DNA from: a bacterium
GTDB taxonomy: Bacteria; UBP13; UBA5359
Length of the DNA: 15,062 nucleotides
Reading direction: 5' to 3'
Assembly (NCBI GenBank): GCA_028699365.1
Contig: JAQVUQ010000015.1
Coordinates: 1 to 15,062 of the forward strand
The translations under genes were made by a program, and so were the position numbers. Under the pieces are notes generated by a model. That model searched no databases, had not been told where the DNA came from, and worked only from the letters and a program-made list of their open reading frames with translations. Of this stretch, positions 6,096-12,593 are shown piece by piece (the stretch's first letter is position 1; every line of letters begins with the position of its first letter).

Positions 6096-7058
6096 ATGCC
6101 GAGAATAGGGATCGTCACGGCATATCCCGAGGCGGATTGGCACAGCAGGCAACTTATAGAAGCCGCATCGGGACGGGTGGAGGCGGTAGTGGTAGATCCC
6201 GGTGATCTGTCTGTTGATATCAACGATTACGGCATATCTATCAGAACAGGTGGAAACGGCCTTAACGGATTGGACGGACTGATCCTGATGCGGGCCGTAA
6301 ACGAGGACGGCAATCCCGATCACCAGATCGAGATTTACAGGGCACTGGGCCACCTGGGCCTGCAGATGATCAATGATATTCAATCCGCCGTGATGGCACA
6401 GGATAAATTCCGGTCCAGTTTTGCCTTCCGACAGGCAGGTCTGCCTACTCCCAGAGTAACTACGGCTCAGAATTTCAGAGATGCCGCCCGGGCGTTGCGA
6501 GAGATGGGAAGAGCGGTTATAAAGCCGATATACGGATCTCTCGGAGAGGGTATAATCCGTGTTGCTGCCGACGATGAGGGAACAGCCGTTCTGGAGGAGT
6601 ATCTGCGTCGTGACGGGGTCGTATATCTGCAGAAATATATTGACAAGCCGGGCCGGGATATAAGAGCCTTTGTCATAGGCGGAAGAGTAGTGGCCGCCGT
6701 GTACAGGGTGATCGGGGAGGGAGAATGGGTGACAAACATCCATTGCGGAGCCCAGGCTGTTCCTTGCGACCTGTCCCCGGAAATCGAAGAACTCAGCATC
6801 AGGGCTGCCGGTGCGCTCGGTCTTGATTATACCGGGGTCGATATTATCGAGACGGACCAGGGGCCTGTCGTCATCGAGGTTAACGGCTCACCGCACTGGC
6901 AGGGGGTATACCGGGCTACCGGAAAGGATATAGCCGGGCTGATAGTGGATCATCTGCTGCAAAAGATAAAATTCTATGAAGAAACGGGCCATAAAGGCGG
7001 CCGGAAGGTTAAAAAACTGATCGAAGAGGGTAAAAGAGCATTAGATGAAGGGAGGTGA
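6096..7058 (+). CDS. RimK-like ATP-grasp ligase with KGG-protein tail
   Basis: The 320-residue protein is an ATP-grasp ligase of the RimK type. That family joins amino acids, often glutamate, to a carboxylate through an acyl-phosphate. Visible motifs include the N-terminal lobe (MPRIGIVTAYPEADW), Lys104 and Lys143 (VIKPIYGSLGEGI) for ATP, QKYID...DIRAFVIGGRVVAA, and metal ligands Asp249, Glu261 and Asn263 (GVDII, VIEVNGSP). The catalytic domain ends near residue 290. Residues 293-315 (FYEETGHKGG, then KVKKLIEEGKRA) then copy the C-terminal tail shared by the five downstream KGG proteins. The ATG at 6096 has GGAGA upstream, and a TTG at 6093 is less likely. Its stop TGA lies inside the ribosome site of the first KGG gene, so the two are coupled. 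The KGG proteins are the likely partner or substrate, which is inference. A role in a metabolite pathway is the alternative. Confidence 0.85.
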   Translation: MPRIGIVTAYPEADWHSRQLIEAASGRVEAVVVDPGDLSVDINDYGISIRTGGNGLNGLDGLILMRAVNEDGNPDHQIEIYRALGHLGLQMINDIQSAVMAQDKFRSSFAFRQAGLPTPRVTTAQNFRDAARALREMGRAVIKPIYGSLGEGIIRVAADDEGTAVLEEYLRRDGVVYLQKYIDKPGRDIRAFVIGGRVVAAVYRVIGEGEWVTNIHCGAQAVPCDLSPEIEELSIRAAGALGLDYTGVDIIETDQGPVVIEVNGSPHWQGVYRATGKDIAGLIVDHLLQKIKFYEETGHKGGRKVKKLIEEGKRALDEGR

Positions 7059-7063
7059 AATTT

Positions 7064-7225
7064 ATGGCAGAGAACAAAGGCAAGATGACAGTCAGCGAAG
7101 CCGGCCATAAAGGCGGAATAACTGTGCGCAACAAATACGGCCACCCCTTCTACGAAGAGATAGGTCACAAAGGCGGCCAGAAGGTCAAGAAACTGATCGA
7201 GGAAGGCAAGAGGGCTGGTGGATGA
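7064..7225 (+). CDS. KGG-repeat (GsiB-like) protein 1, 53 aa
   Basis: This is the shortest of five KGG proteins. It has an N-terminal cap (KGKMTVSEAGHKGG), one 20-residue unit (ITVRNKYGHPFYEEIGHKGG) and the common tail QKVKKLIEEGKRAGG. KGG repeats (Pfam 'stress-induced bacterial acidophilic repeat') occur in Bacillus GsiB and Escherichia YciG. They are small, very hydrophilic, probably disordered proteins thought to protect cells under stress. There is no signal peptide or hydrophobic segment. GGGAGGTGA, which contains the stop of the ligase gene, is the ribosome site, and only 5 bases separate the two genes. Of the five it is closest to the ligase and the simplest in structure. Confidence 0.92.
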   Translation: MAENKGKMTVSEAGHKGGITVRNKYGHPFYEEIGHKGGQKVKKLIEEGKRAGG

Positions 7226-7288
7226 GCCCGGATTTAAGATTGTGCAATCCGCTTGAATAGCTATGGACGTAGAGAGGGGGTGAGATTT

Positions 7289-7576
7289 ATGGCGGAGGAG
7301 AATAAAGGCAAAATGACGGTCAGCGAGGCCGGACAAAAGGGCGGGCGCACCACCAAGCAGCGCTACGGCCACGGTTTTTATGAGGAGATAGGCAAGAAGG
7401 GCGGCATGACCGTGCGCGATAAATATGGCCATCCTTTCTACGAAGAGATCGGCGGCAAGGGTGGAGAAGCTGTACGCGACAAATACGGCACACCTTTCTA
7501 TGAGGAGATAGGCCACAAGGGTGGACAGAAGGTCAAGCAACTGATCGAAGAAGGTAAAAAGGCTATGCAGAAATAG
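7289..7576 (+). CDS. KGG-repeat (GsiB-like) protein 2, 95 aa
   Basis: The protein carries the cap KGKMTVSEAGQKGG and three 20-residue units: TTKQRYGHGFYEEIG, TVRDKYGHPFYEEIG and AVRDKYGTPFYEEIG, each ending in KGG. The tail KVKQLIEEGKKAMQK follows, in which Gln replaces the second Lys found in the other tails. The composition is Gly/Glu/Lys/Tyr-rich, with no hydrophobic core and no cysteine. The start at 7289 has AGAGGGGGTGA upstream. A longer frame from 7253 lacks support. It follows KGG1 after 63 bases and probably shares its transcript. Confidence 0.92.
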   Translation: MAEENKGKMTVSEAGQKGGRTTKQRYGHGFYEEIGKKGGMTVRDKYGHPFYEEIGGKGGEAVRDKYGTPFYEEIGHKGGQKVKQLIEEGKKAMQK

Positions 7577-7598
7577 GGACAACCCTGTGTGGTTGCCC
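7576..7598 (+). repeat. Intergenic hairpin copy A after KGG2
   Basis: CAACC (7580-7584) and GGTTG (7591-7595) pair, extended by GGG/CCC across a bulged A, around the loop CTGTGT. It begins at the last base of the KGG2 stop codon. It resembles copies B and C. There is no T-run, so it is more likely an mRNA stability or processing element than a terminator. Confidence 0.5.
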
Positions 7599-7607
7599 GG
7601 ATTGAGT

Positions 7608-7627
7608 GGCAATCCCCCGTGATTGTC
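7608..7627 (+). repeat. Intergenic hairpin copy B before KGG3
   Basis: GGCAATC (7608-7614) and GATTGTC (7621-7627) form a 7-bp stem with one G-U pair, around CCCCGT. It is related to copies A and C. Copies A and B are also enclosed by outer arms AGGGACAA (7575-7582) and TTGTCCCT (7623-7630), so alternative folds exist. Confidence 0.45.
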
Positions 7628-7670
7628 CCTGCTTGGCAGCGAGCATTCCGTATTGAGAGGGGGTGAGAGG

Positions 7671-7904
7671 ATGGCGGAGACTAAAGGCAAGATGACGGTC
7701 AGCGAGGCCGGACAGAAGGGCGGGCGCACCACCAAGGAGCGCTACGGCCACGAGTTCTACGAGGAGATCGGTCAGAAGGGCGGAGAGATAGGTGGGGAAA
7801 CCACCAAGGAGCGCTATGGCCATCCCTTCTACGAGGAGATAGGCCATAAGGGCGGCCAGAAGGTGAAGAAACTGATCGAAGAAGGCAAGAGGGCCGGGTT
7901 ATAG
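7671..7904 (+). CDS. KGG-repeat (GsiB-like) protein 3, 77 aa
   Basis: The cap KGKMTVSEAGQKGG is followed by a unit TTKERYGHEFYEEIGQKGG. A four-residue insertion, EIGG, comes next, then a second unit TTKERYGHPFYEEIGHKGG and the tail QKVKKLIEEGKRAGL. The insertion looks like a slipped partial copy of a KGG module. The start at 7671 is supported by GAGGGGGTGAGAGG just upstream. The preceding 94-base gap contains two related hairpins. Hydrophilic and probably disordered like its paralogues. Confidence 0.92.
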   Translation: MAETKGKMTVSEAGQKGGRTTKERYGHEFYEEIGQKGGEIGGETTKERYGHPFYEEIGHKGGQKVKKLIEEGKRAGL

Positions 7905-7994
7905 ACGTCCGGTCGATGTCTACGGAAAAGCATACGGAGCAGTGGTTGTCCGCGCCCCTTCCGCAATTGATAACGATTGACGGGAGGTGAACAA

Positions 7995-8351
7995 ATGCCT
8001 GAGGAGAAAAAAGGCAAGATGACGGTCGGCGAAGCCGGTCACAAGGGTGGAGAAACCACCAGCAAGAAATACGGTAAACCCTTCTATGAAGAGATCGGCG
8101 AGATGGGTGGAGAGACCACCAAGGAGCGTTATGGTCACGAGTTTTATGAAGAGATAGGCCATAAAGGCGGCGAGAAAGGTGGAGAGACCACCAAAGAGCG
8201 ATACGGTCACGAGTTCTACGAGGAGATCGGAGAGAAGGGCGGAGAAGCCACCAGTCAGAAATACGGCAAGCCCTTCTATGAAGAGATAGGTCACAAAGGC
8301 GGCCAGAAGGTCAAGAAGCTGATCGAAGAAGGCAAGAAAGCCGAAGGCTGA
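7995..8351 (+). CDS. KGG-repeat (GsiB-like) protein 4, 118 aa
   Basis: This is the longest of the set: cap KGKMTVGEAGHKGG, then four units and the common tail QKVKKLIEEGKKAEG. Units 1 and 4 are of the TS(K/Q)KYGKPFYEEIG type, and units 2 and 3 are TTKERYGHEFYEEIG. Unit 1 ends in EMGG instead of KGG. An extra EKGG follows unit 2, comparable to the EIGG insertion of protein 3. The start ATG at 7995 has GGGAGGTGA seven bases upstream, and a TTG at 7977 in frame is not supported. The number of units (1, 3, 2, 4, 2 across the five genes) suggests unequal recombination within 60-bp repeats. Confidence 0.92.
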   Translation: MPEEKKGKMTVGEAGHKGGETTSKKYGKPFYEEIGEMGGETTKERYGHEFYEEIGHKGGEKGGETTKERYGHEFYEEIGEKGGEATSQKYGKPFYEEIGHKGGQKVKKLIEEGKKAEG

Positions 8352-8362
8352 TCAATGGGTAA

Positions 8363-8384
8363 GGGCAATCCTGTGTGATTGCCC
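8363..8384 (+). repeat. Intergenic hairpin copy C between KGG4 and KGG5
   Basis: GGGCAATC (8363-8370) and GATTGCCC (8377-8384) form a perfect 8-bp stem with loop CTGTGT. This is the cleanest of the three related hairpins found between KGG genes. Confidence 0.6.
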
Positions 8385-8426
8385 ATAGGCCGCGTGACTT
8401 TAAATAAACGACAGGGAGGTGTAAAT

Positions 8427-8645
8427 ATGGCAGAAAAAGGCAAGATGACGGTCAGCGAGGCCGGACAGAAAGGTGGACGTACCACCAAGGAACGTTACGG
8501 CCACGAGTTCTACGAAGAAATCGGAGAGAAGGGTGGAACCACCGTGCGCGAGAAATACGGCACGCCCTTCTACGAGGAGATCGGCCACAAAGGCGGCCAG
8601 AAGGTCAAGAAATTGATCGAAGAAGGCAAGAAGGCCATGAAATGA
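8427..8645 (+). CDS. KGG-repeat (GsiB-like) protein 5, 72 aa
   Basis: This is the last gene of the set. It has cap KGKMTVSEAGQKGG, units TTKERYGHEFYEEIGEKGG and TVREKYGTPFYEEIGHKGG, and tail QKVKKLIEEGKKAMK. The start at 8427 has AGGGAGGTG upstream, and the longer frame from 8379 lies across the intergenic region. A 19-bp terminator begins 30 bases after the stop, marking the end of the ligase-KGG transcription unit. As with its paralogues, the C-terminal residues after LIEEGK vary, while the tail core does not. Confidence 0.92.
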   Translation: MAEKGKMTVSEAGQKGGRTTKERYGHEFYEEIGEKGGTTVREKYGTPFYEEIGHKGGQKVKKLIEEGKKAMK

Positions 8646-8674
8646 AGTGAATGGGTGGCGAGCGACGTTTAAAG

Positions 8675-8726
8675 AAAAATAGGGACAGCCCCCTGTTTAG
8701 AGAGGATAGGGGGTGTCCCTATTTTT
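8675..8726. terminator. Long bidirectional terminator ending the KGG operon
   Basis: AAAAATAGGGACA then CCCCCT (8675-8694, with one bulged G at 8688) pairs with AGGGGGTGTCCCTATTTTT (8708-8726), giving 19 bp with a 13-base loop. T-runs end the stem on either strand, so it can act in both directions. Confidence 0.85.
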
Positions 8727-8746
8727 AAAGCTCGAGAGGAGAGCCT

Positions 8747-9811
8747 ATGCTGTCCGATATGTTAAGGATGGGACGCTCCATCTTTATGTGCAGTTTGCCG
8801 CCGTTCGTATACGGTGCCGCCAGGCTGTACGGTCCTCCCGTATTCATCTACCACAGGGTCGATCCCCGGCTGTTTGAAGAGGACCTGAAATATCTTATCG
8901 CCAACGATTATGTCTTTCTGGATGATATGCATCTCAGGGCCGTTCTGCTGGGAGAAGAACCATTTACGGGAAGGGAAGCGGCTTTGACTTTCGATGACGG
9001 CTATGACGATCTGCTGGATACGGTTGAGCCGCTGCTGCGATCGTACGGCGCTGTTGCCACAGCCTTTATCGCCCCGGGCCTTATCGGGCATCCGGGCTAC
9101 CTTGGCTGGGAGGATCTGCGCCGCTTGTCACTGTCCGGTACGGTCGGCATAGGGACGCATTCATACCGGCATGCAAAGGTATTCGTCTCCGGCATACTGG
9201 AGCAGTTCCATGTGCCTGCCGATATCAGAGAAGAGACCGTGGTGCTCTGCAACGGACTCGATACGCTTCTGTCTCTTGACGGCCGGTACGGCAGGCCGTT
9301 GTACCACGCTGCCTCCAGGTTGGGCGATAGTCCCAGATATCTGGAAGATGAAAGGCTGACCGCCCTGTGCGTGGAGTGCGCTGCTGCCACAGGTGCTCAA
9401 CCGGGCAGCGAGGCATGGATGCAGGAGCTTTACTCGCTATGCCGTTCTTATAAAAAGAGTTACGGAGACGGCGGCAGGCTGGAAACTCCCCGGGAGCAGG
9501 AAGAAGCCGTAGCCGCCGAGTTGGTACGAGCAAGATCCGTTCTGGAAGAGAAGCTGGATCGTCGCGTAGCTTCGCTCTGTCTTCCCTGGAACGAGGGTGG
9601 AGATCTGGTGCGCCGTCTCTGCCCGTCGGCCGGATACAAGGCCTGCTTTGCCGGCTATATGCACGGCAACAGGTCCAACTCACCCGGAACCGATCCTTAC
9701 TCGATATGCCGTCTCAGCGGCGATTTTGTCAGAACGTTGCCGGGCAGAGGACGTGTCGGTCTTGTATCCATCCTGGCCGGTAAGGCCGGGAGGCGGGTAT
9801 TAAGCAGTTAA
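8747..9811 (+). CDS. Polysaccharide deacetylase (CE4-like), atypical
   Basis: The 354-residue protein has the NodB/CE4 core that removes N-acetyl groups from glycans by a metal-dependent reaction. YHRVDPRLFEEDLKYL is followed by motif 1, TFDDGYDD (Asp83, Asp84), and motif 2, GTHSYRH (His138, His142). After motif 2 there is about 135 residues of unfamiliar, partly charged sequence before a second conserved-looking part (RVASLCLPWNEGG...GYKACFAGY), which may hold the degenerate third motif. No convincing signal peptide is seen, though residues 9-30 are mildly hydrophobic. The start has GAGGAGAG upstream. It lies just after the KGG terminator and probably depends on readthrough or an unseen promoter. 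The glycan substrate is not shown. Confidence 0.78.
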   Translation: MLSDMLRMGRSIFMCSLPPFVYGAARLYGPPVFIYHRVDPRLFEEDLKYLIANDYVFLDDMHLRAVLLGEEPFTGREAALTFDDGYDDLLDTVEPLLRSYGAVATAFIAPGLIGHPGYLGWEDLRRLSLSGTVGIGTHSYRHAKVFVSGILEQFHVPADIREETVVLCNGLDTLLSLDGRYGRPLYHAASRLGDSPRYLEDERLTALCVECAAATGAQPGSEAWMQELYSLCRSYKKSYGDGGRLETPREQEEAVAAELVRARSVLEEKLDRRVASLCLPWNEGGDLVRRLCPSAGYKACFAGYMHGNRSNSPGTDPYSICRLSGDFVRTLPGRGRVGLVSILAGKAGRRVLSS

Positions 9812-9814
9812 GGT

Positions 9815-9924
9815 GTTCAGCCGTTCAGCTATTTAGCTGTTTAGTAGAACACGAAAATCGTAAGGCAGAATAACCGGCTTGAATACTACTAAAAGGCTAG
9901 ATAGCTAACAAGCTAAAAGGCTAA
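9815..9924. repeat. AGCT/TTAG-rich imperfect inverted repeat
   Basis: The region holds repeated short words (TTCAGC, TTTAGC on the left; GGCTAG, TAGCTAA, GGCTAA on the right) that are roughly reverse complements. The perfect core is TTTAGTAG (9840-9847) with CTACTAAA (9886-9893). The arms span about 9815-9847 and 9886-9924, around a 38-base centre. It fills most of the 127-base gap before the UbiB gene and could fold into a long, bulged stem in RNA. Confidence 0.5.
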
Positions 9925-9938
9925 CGGAGGGGCACATA

Positions 9939-11594
9939 GTGCACCGTAGTATAGTAGAATACATGCATCGTTATCAGGAAATAGCGGGTGTTCTGGCCCG
10001 CTACGGGTTTTATCGTCTGGCCCTGTCTCTGGGGCTGGGGCACTATATCCGATGGCGTCCCAGGCTTGTTCGTGAGGCGGAACTGCCTCGTGCTGTCGCT
10101 CTGCGTCTTATTCTTGAGGAACTGGGGCCGACCTTCGTGAAGATGGGGCAGTTGCTGAGCACCAGGTCTGATCTCCTTCCCCAGGACTACATCGATGAAC
10201 TATCCAAACTGCAGGAGAGCGTTTATCCCGAACCGCTGGAAATGGTGCTGCAAACCGTTGAGGAAGAGTTTGGTCGCACGCCTTTCAGGTGGATATCGGA
10301 AGAGCCTCTGGCTGCGGCCTCTCTGGGGCAGGTGCATGACGTGCTTCTACCGGATGGCCGGGAAGCGGTAGTCAAAGTCCAACGCCGGGATATAAGGGAC
10401 AGAATAGCGCTGGATACGGATATCATGCTGAATCTGGCCGGAATTGCCGAGCGCCGCTGGGAACGGGCCAGGATTTATAATTTCAAAGGGCTGATTAAGG
10501 AGTTTACGGACAAACTGAAAGAAGAGCTTGATTACTGCAATGAGGGCAAGAACATAGATCGCATCAGAGAGAGCCTGAAGCATGATTGCAATATATACAT
10601 ACACGGAGTGGAATGGGAATTCACTACCCAAAGCGTGCTGACCGTTGAGTGCATCCGCGGAATCAGGATAACGGATACGGTTGCTTTGCATAATCAGGGA
10701 CATAATCTGCAGACACTTGCCCGCAACCTGGTGTCATCCTTTATGGAACAGGTGTTCATTAACGGAATCTTTCACGGCGATCCCCATCCGGGAAATATAA
10801 AGGTCATGGATGACGGCAGGATCGCTCTGCTCGATTTCGGTCTGATCGGGAGCATCGATCCGTCCATGCAGCGCCGTTTGAGCAACCTGTTTATCGGATA
10901 TGTGGAGGAAGATGTTTTGCGCTTCAGCGATTCGCTGATAGGCATGGGATACCGGTGCGGCGAACTGGACAGGGAAGCGTTTCAACACGATGTCGAACAG
11001 GTTCTGCGGGCATACTATAATATGCCTATCGATAAGGTGAGCTTTTCCGGGACCTTTCAGCAGGCCATGCGCCTTGCCGGCGATTATCGTTTGCTGATGC
11101 CCTCCAGTTATGCCATTCTCGTCAAGGTCTTTGTGCAATTGGAGGGTATCAGCAAGCGGCTGGATCCGGGGTTCAATCTGCTCGAAGTCGGCAGGCCGTT
11201 TGCCATGCGTATTCTCCGGCGCAGACTTATCGGCACCGGGCCGGATATCGGCATAGGTATCAGCAGCACTCTGGTGGATCTCAAGGAGTTCGTTTTTAAT
11301 CTGCCGCATTATATGGACAGTATCTTCAGACAGGCGGCTGACGGCAGCTTCAATGTAAGGTTTGAGCACCATCATCTGGAGGGGTTTACGGACCAACTGA
11401 GCAAGATCGGGAACCGCCTTGCCTTCAGCTTTATCGTGGCGGCTTTACTCATGAGCACGGCCTTTCTGGCGGAGTCCGGATTGGGCCCTTTCATTTTCAA
11501 TTATCCCTTGATTGCCGTGGTGGGATTCATTCTATCGGCATTTGCCGGTATATGGCTGCTGGTTTCGATAATCAGATCCGGTGAACTGAGGTGA
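9939..11594 (+). CDS. UbiB/ABC1/ADCK-family atypical kinase, membrane-bound
   Basis: The 551-residue protein has the hallmark order of the UbiB family: KxGQ motif (KMGQ, residues 68-71, in TFVKMGQLLSTRSDLLP), the Ala-rich nucleotide loop (AAASLGQVHD), catalytic Lys146 (VVKVQRRDI), ELDYCNEGKN, FHGDPHPGN and DFG (Asp299). Two C-terminal membrane helices (about residues 495-515 and 522-545) anchor it. UbiB proteins are ATPases that support quinone or other isoprenoid-lipid metabolism. No quinone genes are visible here, and the role in this type of bacterium is unclear. The GTG start has GGAGGGG upstream. The stop lies 4 bases before the BON gene, starting a four-gene operon that ends in a class A PBP. 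Confidence 0.92.
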   Translation: MHRSIVEYMHRYQEIAGVLARYGFYRLALSLGLGHYIRWRPRLVREAELPRAVALRLILEELGPTFVKMGQLLSTRSDLLPQDYIDELSKLQESVYPEPLEMVLQTVEEEFGRTPFRWISEEPLAAASLGQVHDVLLPDGREAVVKVQRRDIRDRIALDTDIMLNLAGIAERRWERARIYNFKGLIKEFTDKLKEELDYCNEGKNIDRIRESLKHDCNIYIHGVEWEFTTQSVLTVECIRGIRITDTVALHNQGHNLQTLARNLVSSFMEQVFINGIFHGDPHPGNIKVMDDGRIALLDFGLIGSIDPSMQRRLSNLFIGYVEEDVLRFSDSLIGMGYRCGELDREAFQHDVEQVLRAYYNMPIDKVSFSGTFQQAMRLAGDYRLLMPSSYAILVKVFVQLEGISKRLDPGFNLLEVGRPFAMRILRRRLIGTGPDIGIGISSTLVDLKEFVFNLPHYMDSIFRQAADGSFNVRFEHHHLEGFTDQLSKIGNRLAFSFIVAALLMSTAFLAESGLGPFIFNYPLIAVVGFILSAFAGIWLLVSIIRSGELR

Positions 11595-11598
11595 CGAT

Positions 11599-11868
11599 AT
11601 GGAACGCGATGCGTTGCTGGGATTGATCAGAAACAGACTGGCCAATTCTGTTGAAGTCGGGGCGTTGGATATAATCGTGGAGATCGTCGATGGTACCGTC
11701 AGACTGTCGGGAGAGGTCGACAGCCGGCAACAGAGGGAGGCTGCGGCCGGGGCGGTACACGAACTGGCCGGCGTCCATAGTGTAATAAACGATCTGGTGG
11801 TCAGGGAGATGAAAAGGCCGGACGGGCATCACCAGATGATAATATCCGCAGAAAGAGGCCGCAGATGA
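11599..11868 (+). CDS. Single BON-domain protein, cytoplasmic
   Basis: The 89-residue protein is essentially one BON domain. It has helix RDALLGLIRNRLANS, strand DIIVEIVDGTVRLSGEV, helix RQQREAAAGAVHELAGV and strand SVINDLVV with the conserved glycines. BON domains are thought to bind membranes or phospholipid. Most family members are exported, but this one has no signal peptide. The start has GAGGTGA upstream, inside the stop region of the UbiB gene, and its own stop overlaps the next start as ATGA, so all three are coupled. It may tie UbiB or the phosphoesterase to the membrane, which is inference. Confidence 0.85.
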   Translation: MERDALLGLIRNRLANSVEVGALDIIVEIVDGTVRLSGEVDSRQQREAAAGAVHELAGVHSVINDLVVREMKRPDGHHQMIISAERGRR

Positions 11869-12587
11869 TCAGAGTTGCCGCCGTGGGTGACTTGCACTTC
11901 AGAGAGAGTTACCGGGGTGGGGTAAGATCGGCTTTCAGAACCGTCAGCAGAGAGGCCGATCTGTTGCTGATTGCGGGAGATCTGACCGGTATAGGGCGTC
12001 CCGAAGAGGCAGCCGTTCTGCGCCGGGAATTGAGCATTGTCAGCATACCCACGGTGGTGGTACTGGGCAATCACGATTATCATTCAGATTGTGAAGAAGA
12101 TATCAAGAGCATACTGAGGGACGGCGGCATAATCGTGCTGGATGGAGATTTTCATAAATTGGATATCCGGGGGACCAGTATCGGTCTGGCGGGAACAAAG
12201 GGCTTTTGCGGCGGCTTCGGCATACGTCAGATAACGCCGTTCGGAGAGATAGGAATCAAGGAGTTTCTGGGTCACGTTGAAGAGGAGACGGAGAAGCTGG
12301 ACAGAGCGCTGGCCGGACTGAATACGGATATTAAGCTGGTCATACTGCATTACTCGCCTGTCATAGATACCCTGGCAGGCGAATCCCCTGAACTCTATCC
12401 TTTCCTGGGTTGTTCCATGCTGAGCATACCGGTTGATCGTCACGGGACGGATCTTGTCGTACATGGACATGCCCATCACGGCGTGGAGTTGGGGCAGACG
12501 GACGGAGGTGTGCCGGTGCGCAATGTAGCCATGCAGGTGCTGAGGCGTTACTATATCGTTTATGACCTTGTCGGGACGGGAGGATAG
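11865..12587 (+). CDS. Metallophosphoesterase (calcineurin-like)
   Basis: The 240-residue protein has the full metal-ligand set of the calcineurin-like superfamily: GDLH (Asp9, His11), GDL (Asp39), GNHD (Asn69, His70), ILHYSP and GHAHHG. Such enzymes hydrolyse phosphomono- or diesters (UDP-sugar lipids, cyclic nucleotides, phosphoproteins), and the substrate cannot be read from the sequence. No signal peptide or membrane helix is present. It overlaps the BON gene as ATGA and precedes the PBP gene by six bases. Its place before a cell-wall synthase suggests an envelope-precursor role, but this is context only. Confidence 0.88.
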   Translation: MIRVAAVGDLHFRESYRGGVRSAFRTVSREADLLLIAGDLTGIGRPEEAAVLRRELSIVSIPTVVVLGNHDYHSDCEEDIKSILRDGGIIVLDGDFHKLDIRGTSIGLAGTKGFCGGFGIRQITPFGEIGIKEFLGHVEEETEKLDRALAGLNTDIKLVILHYSPVIDTLAGESPELYPFLGCSMLSIPVDRHGTDLVVHGHAHHGVELGQTDGGVPVRNVAMQVLRRYYIVYDLVGTGG

Positions 12588-12593
12588 CGTCCG

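Larger units (their letters stand above)
7064..8645 (+). repeat. Tandem array of five KGG genes built from 60-bp units
   Basis: Five paralogous genes on one strand contain 1, 3, 2, 4 and 2 copies of a 60-bp (20-residue) coding unit, 12 in all. Each gene is bracketed by a near-identical 5' cap and 3' tail. A thirteenth, degenerate copy of the tail ends the upstream ligase gene. The repeats differ mainly at third codon positions. The array is protein-coding and is neither a CRISPR nor a non-coding satellite. Confidence 0.9.

Noticed and set aside
6096-7058. The ligase tail as an assembly or sequencing artefact joining two genes
   Set aside because: The frame is continuous, the tail differs from every KGG gene at many third codon positions, and a proper stop and ribosome site follow. 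A misjoin would copy one of the genes exactly.
7563-8588. Long minus-strand frames across the KGG genes encoding Leu/Val/Gly-rich hydrophobic repeats that look like membrane proteins
   Set aside because: They are mirror images of the KGG coding repeats (FYEEIGHKGG reads as hydrophobic on the other strand), lack ribosome sites, and change frame between genes.
7064-8645. Regularly spaced repeats considered as a CRISPR-like or satellite array
   Set aside because: The repeats are 60-bp coding units without unique spacers, in frame inside genes with ribosome sites and stops.
8667-8684. GTTTAA followed by GGGACA before the deacetylase as a second sigma-B-type promoter
   Set aside because: The spacing is only 9 bases, too short for this promoter class, and the right half is part of the terminator stem.
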